Origin: an uncultured Clostridia bacterium
GTDB taxonomy: Bacteria > Bacillota > Clostridia > Christensenellales > CAG-917
Assembly (NCBI GenBank): GCA_944332995.1
Contig: CALVKR010000006.1
Span: forward strand, 1 to 64,000
Length of the DNA: 64,000 bases
Direction of reading: 5' to 3'
Shown: in pieces, positions 62,173-64,000 of the stretch
Numbering within the stretch: the first letter of the stretch is position 1
Layout: the number at the start of each line of letters is the position of its first letter
Notes under the pieces: generated by a model
Database searches by the model: none
Seen by the model: the letters and a program-made list of their open reading frames with translations, nothing else
Told to the model about the DNA's origin: nothing
Position numbers and translations under genes: made by a program

Positions 62173-64000
62173 TTATTCTTTTGGCTCATTATCCTTATCT
62201 GCCTTCTTTTCCGCCTTTTTTTGCTTGGGCTTTTCCTCTTTGCTTTCGCCCTCGGCGATATCCGACGCACTCTCTGCCGAACTGTCGATGTCCGTCTTGA
62301 CGATATCCGCCTTATCTTCCTGTGCCTTGCCCTCGCCGAAAAGCTCGTCCACTTCGTTTGCGAAAATGGTTTCCTTTTCAAAGAGAATCTTTACCATTTT
62401 GTCGAGAATATCTCTGTTTTCTTTCAAAATGGTTATCGCCCTTTCGTGTGCCTCGTCAAGTATGGCCTTGATTTCCGCATCGATTTTTGCGGCAACGGCG
62501 TCGGAATAGTTTACCTGAGTCTGAAAGTCTCTGCCGATAAACACTTCCTGCGACGAGCCGAGATGCATGGTTCCGATATTTTTGGACATACCCCATTCCG
62601 TCACCATTTTACGGGCGATAGAGGTTGCCCTTTGAATATCGTTTGATGCGCCCGTAGTAACGTCTTTTATGACGAGCTCTTCTGCGGCTCGTCCGCCGAG
62701 CATCATGGCGATTGTGTCGCACAGTTTATTATACGTCATATGCATATCGTCTGTTTCCGGCAATGTGATGGTATAACCTGCCGCCATACCTCTCGGTATG
62801 ATTGAGACTTCGTGCACGTCGTCGCAATATTTAAGTCTTTTGGCGCAGATAGCGTGTCCCGACTCGTGATAGGCGGTGATACGCTTGTCAAACTGAGTGA
62901 CGACTCTGCTCTTTTTGGCAGGACCTGCTATGACCTTGTTTATCGCCTCGTTGATATCTGCCATTTCAATGACTTTTCTGTCTGCGCGGGCAGCAAGGAT
63001 TGCAGCCTCGTTCAATAGGTTTTCGATATCGGCACCCGTAAAGCCTACGGTAAGGCGGGCGATAGCTTTGAAGTCGATTTCGGGAGAGAGAGGCTTGTTG
63101 CGTGAGTGGACTTTAAAGATTTCCTCTCTGCCCTTGACGTCGGGAGTGTTGACGAAAATCTGTCTGTCAAATCTGCCCGGCCTCATGAGAGCGGGGTCGA
63201 GTATATCGGCACGGTTGGTTGCCGCCATAACAATTATCGAATCGTTCGACTCGAAGCCGTCCATCTGAACGAGAAGCTGGTTGAGCGTTTGCTCCCTTTC
63301 GTCGTTTCCGCCGCCGAGACCTGCGCCTCTCTGACGTCCGACTGCGTCGATTTCGTCAATGAATATGATACACGGCATATTCTTTTTGGCTTGGTCGAAA
63401 AGGTCTCTTACTCTCGAAGCACCGACGCCTACGAACATTTCGACAAAATCGGAACCGCTGAGCGAGAAGAACGGCACGTTGGCTTCGCCTGCTACCGCCT
63501 TGGCAAACAGAGTTTTACCCGTTCCCGGAGGTCCTACGAGCAATACGCCCTTGGGCACTCTTGCGCCTATTTCTCTGAACTTTTTGCTGTCTCTTAAAAA
63601 GTCGACAATTTCTTTTAATTCCTCTTTTTCTTCCTCGGCTCCGGCTACGTCGGTAAAGCGAACTTTGACGTTTTGCGCCATGTTGGCTTTAGTCTTTCCG
63701 AAGCTGAACGCCTTATTGCCCGCTCCGCCCGATTGCTTAAACAGCATGATGAAAAACACGATAAGCAGCACAAGTGCTATCGCAGGAACGATAAGCGAAA
63801 AAATCGTGCTCGAGGTGGACGGATTGTCGTAGACAATGACCGCTTTTACGGCAGGCGGCGTGTCCGATTCGTATACGGATTTATACACCTCGTAAAACTG
63901 ACTTCTTGAATCTATATAGCAATACGCATTCTTTTTGTTGGAATCAACGTATTCGATATCGACTCTGTAATTTCCCGAGAGCGTCAACGTCTTTACCTCG
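62173..64000 (-). CDS. ftsH: ATP-dependent zinc metalloprotease FtsH (5' end outside window)
   Basis: About 608 residues are visible and the frame stays open to the window edge, so the first membrane helix and start are missing. A membrane helix lies just before LFKQSGG. The AAA domain has [20 protein letters not shown] and the RPGRFDRQI second region of homology. The protease zinc motif is AYHESGHAI. The C-terminus is a long acidic, lysine-rich tail. It degrades membrane and regulatory proteins. It is upstream of and coupled to cysE. Confidence 0.97.
   Translation of the reverse strand, partial: EVKTLTLSGNYRVDIEYVDSNKKNAYCYIDSRSQFYEVYKSVYESDTPPAVKAVIVYDNPSTSSTIFSLIVPAIALVLLIVFFIMLFKQSGGAGNKAFSFGKTKANMAQNVKVRFTDVAGAEEEKEELKEIVDFLRDSKKFREIGARVPKGVLLVGPPGTGKTLFAKAVAGEANVPFFSLSGSDFVEMFVGVGASRVRDLFDQAKKNMPCIIFIDEIDAVGRQRGAGLGGGNDEREQTLNQLLVQMDGFESNDSIIVMAATNRADILDPALMRPGRFDRQIFVNTPDVKGREEIFKVHSRNKPLSPEIDFKAIARLTVGFTGADIENLLNEAAILAARADRKVIEMADINEAINKVIAGPAKKSRVVTQFDKRITAYHESGHAICAKRLKYCDDVHEVSIIPRGMAAGYTITLPETDDMHMTYNKLCDTIAMMLGGRAAEELVIKDVTTGASNDIQRATSIARKMVTEWGMSKNIGTMHLGSSQEVFIGRDFQTQVNYSDAVAAKIDAEIKAILDEAHERAITILKENRDILDKMVKILFEKETIFANEVDELFGEGKAQEDKADIVKTDIDSSAESASDIAEGESKEEKPKQKKAEKKADKDNEPKE

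Noticed and set aside
62172-62381. Long basic N-terminal extension of cysE
   Set aside because: It is the out-of-frame shadow of the ftsH 3' end; the CysE family starts near MSIKEMLK.

Overview
The window looks like chromosome of an anaerobic, endospore-forming member of the Clostridia (Firmicutes). The evidence is a full-length spo0A, a gerA-type germinant receptor operon, an Fe-S serine dehydratase, a membrane pyrophosphatase and a PerR plus 'reverse' rubrerythrin pair. Genus cannot be fixed from the sequence. About two thirds of the genes lie on the minus strand, and the long intergenic stretches are T-rich on the plus strand, so the minus strand is probably the leading strand (inference). 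Consensus-like promoters with an exact 17-base spacer are frequent, as are strong rho-independent terminators.

Layout: 1-640, repeat-rich intergenic DNA and a tRNA-Pro. 1095-4348, a TetR regulator, a CrtI-like flavoprotein and an NAD(P)H-2Fe-2S reductase in one operon. 4670-6868, membrane pyrophosphatase. 7153-16534, a surface-polysaccharide locus: ABC exporter (Wzm/Wzt-like), UDP-galactopyranose mutase, GlfT2-like galactofuranosyltransferase and DUF4422 transferase on the minus strand, with an O-antigen ligase-like protein and an initiating sugar-phosphate transferase on the plus strand. Together these predict a galactofuranose-containing surface glycan. 16871-24276, small and regulatory genes: WYL regulator, two or three tiny proteins, GDPD phosphodiesterase, spo0A, an acetyltransferase and an unknown membrane protein. 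24652-30809, an extended RuvB, serine dehydratase, GtrA-like protein and DEAD-box helicase. 30876-40361, a complete de novo UMP pathway in one run (pyrB-pyrC-carA-carB-pyrK-pyrD-pyrF, then pyrE). 40656-43336, purB-purA. 43457-48043, an amidohydrolase and gerA-gerB-gerC. 48233-52379, a degenerate alpha/beta hydrolase, signal peptidase I and PerR-rubrerythrin. 52587-64000, an antiporter, tRNA-Gln, a heterodimeric ABC exporter, two acetyltransferases, cysS, cysE and the 3' part of ftsH.

Most notable observations: (1) CarA has lost the glutaminase cysteine (Gly249) and histidine (Gln334), so carbamoyl phosphate is probably made from free ammonia. (2) The DEAD-box helicase reading frame, including conserved N-terminal residues, runs upstream of its first ATG to the pyrE TAG stop, in the same frame and without any standard start codon. 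(3) RuvB carries about 150 extra N-terminal and 88 extra C-terminal residues. (4) GerC lacks a lipobox cysteine. (5) spo0A has two predicted promoters, a 0A box and helically phased T-tracts. (6) T-rich minisatellites with exact 17- or 21-base periods fill several intergenic gaps, especially around the polysaccharide locus. (7) purBA has a leader with a hairpin and a possible 24-residue leader peptide. All functional claims come from reading motifs by eye; no database search was run.
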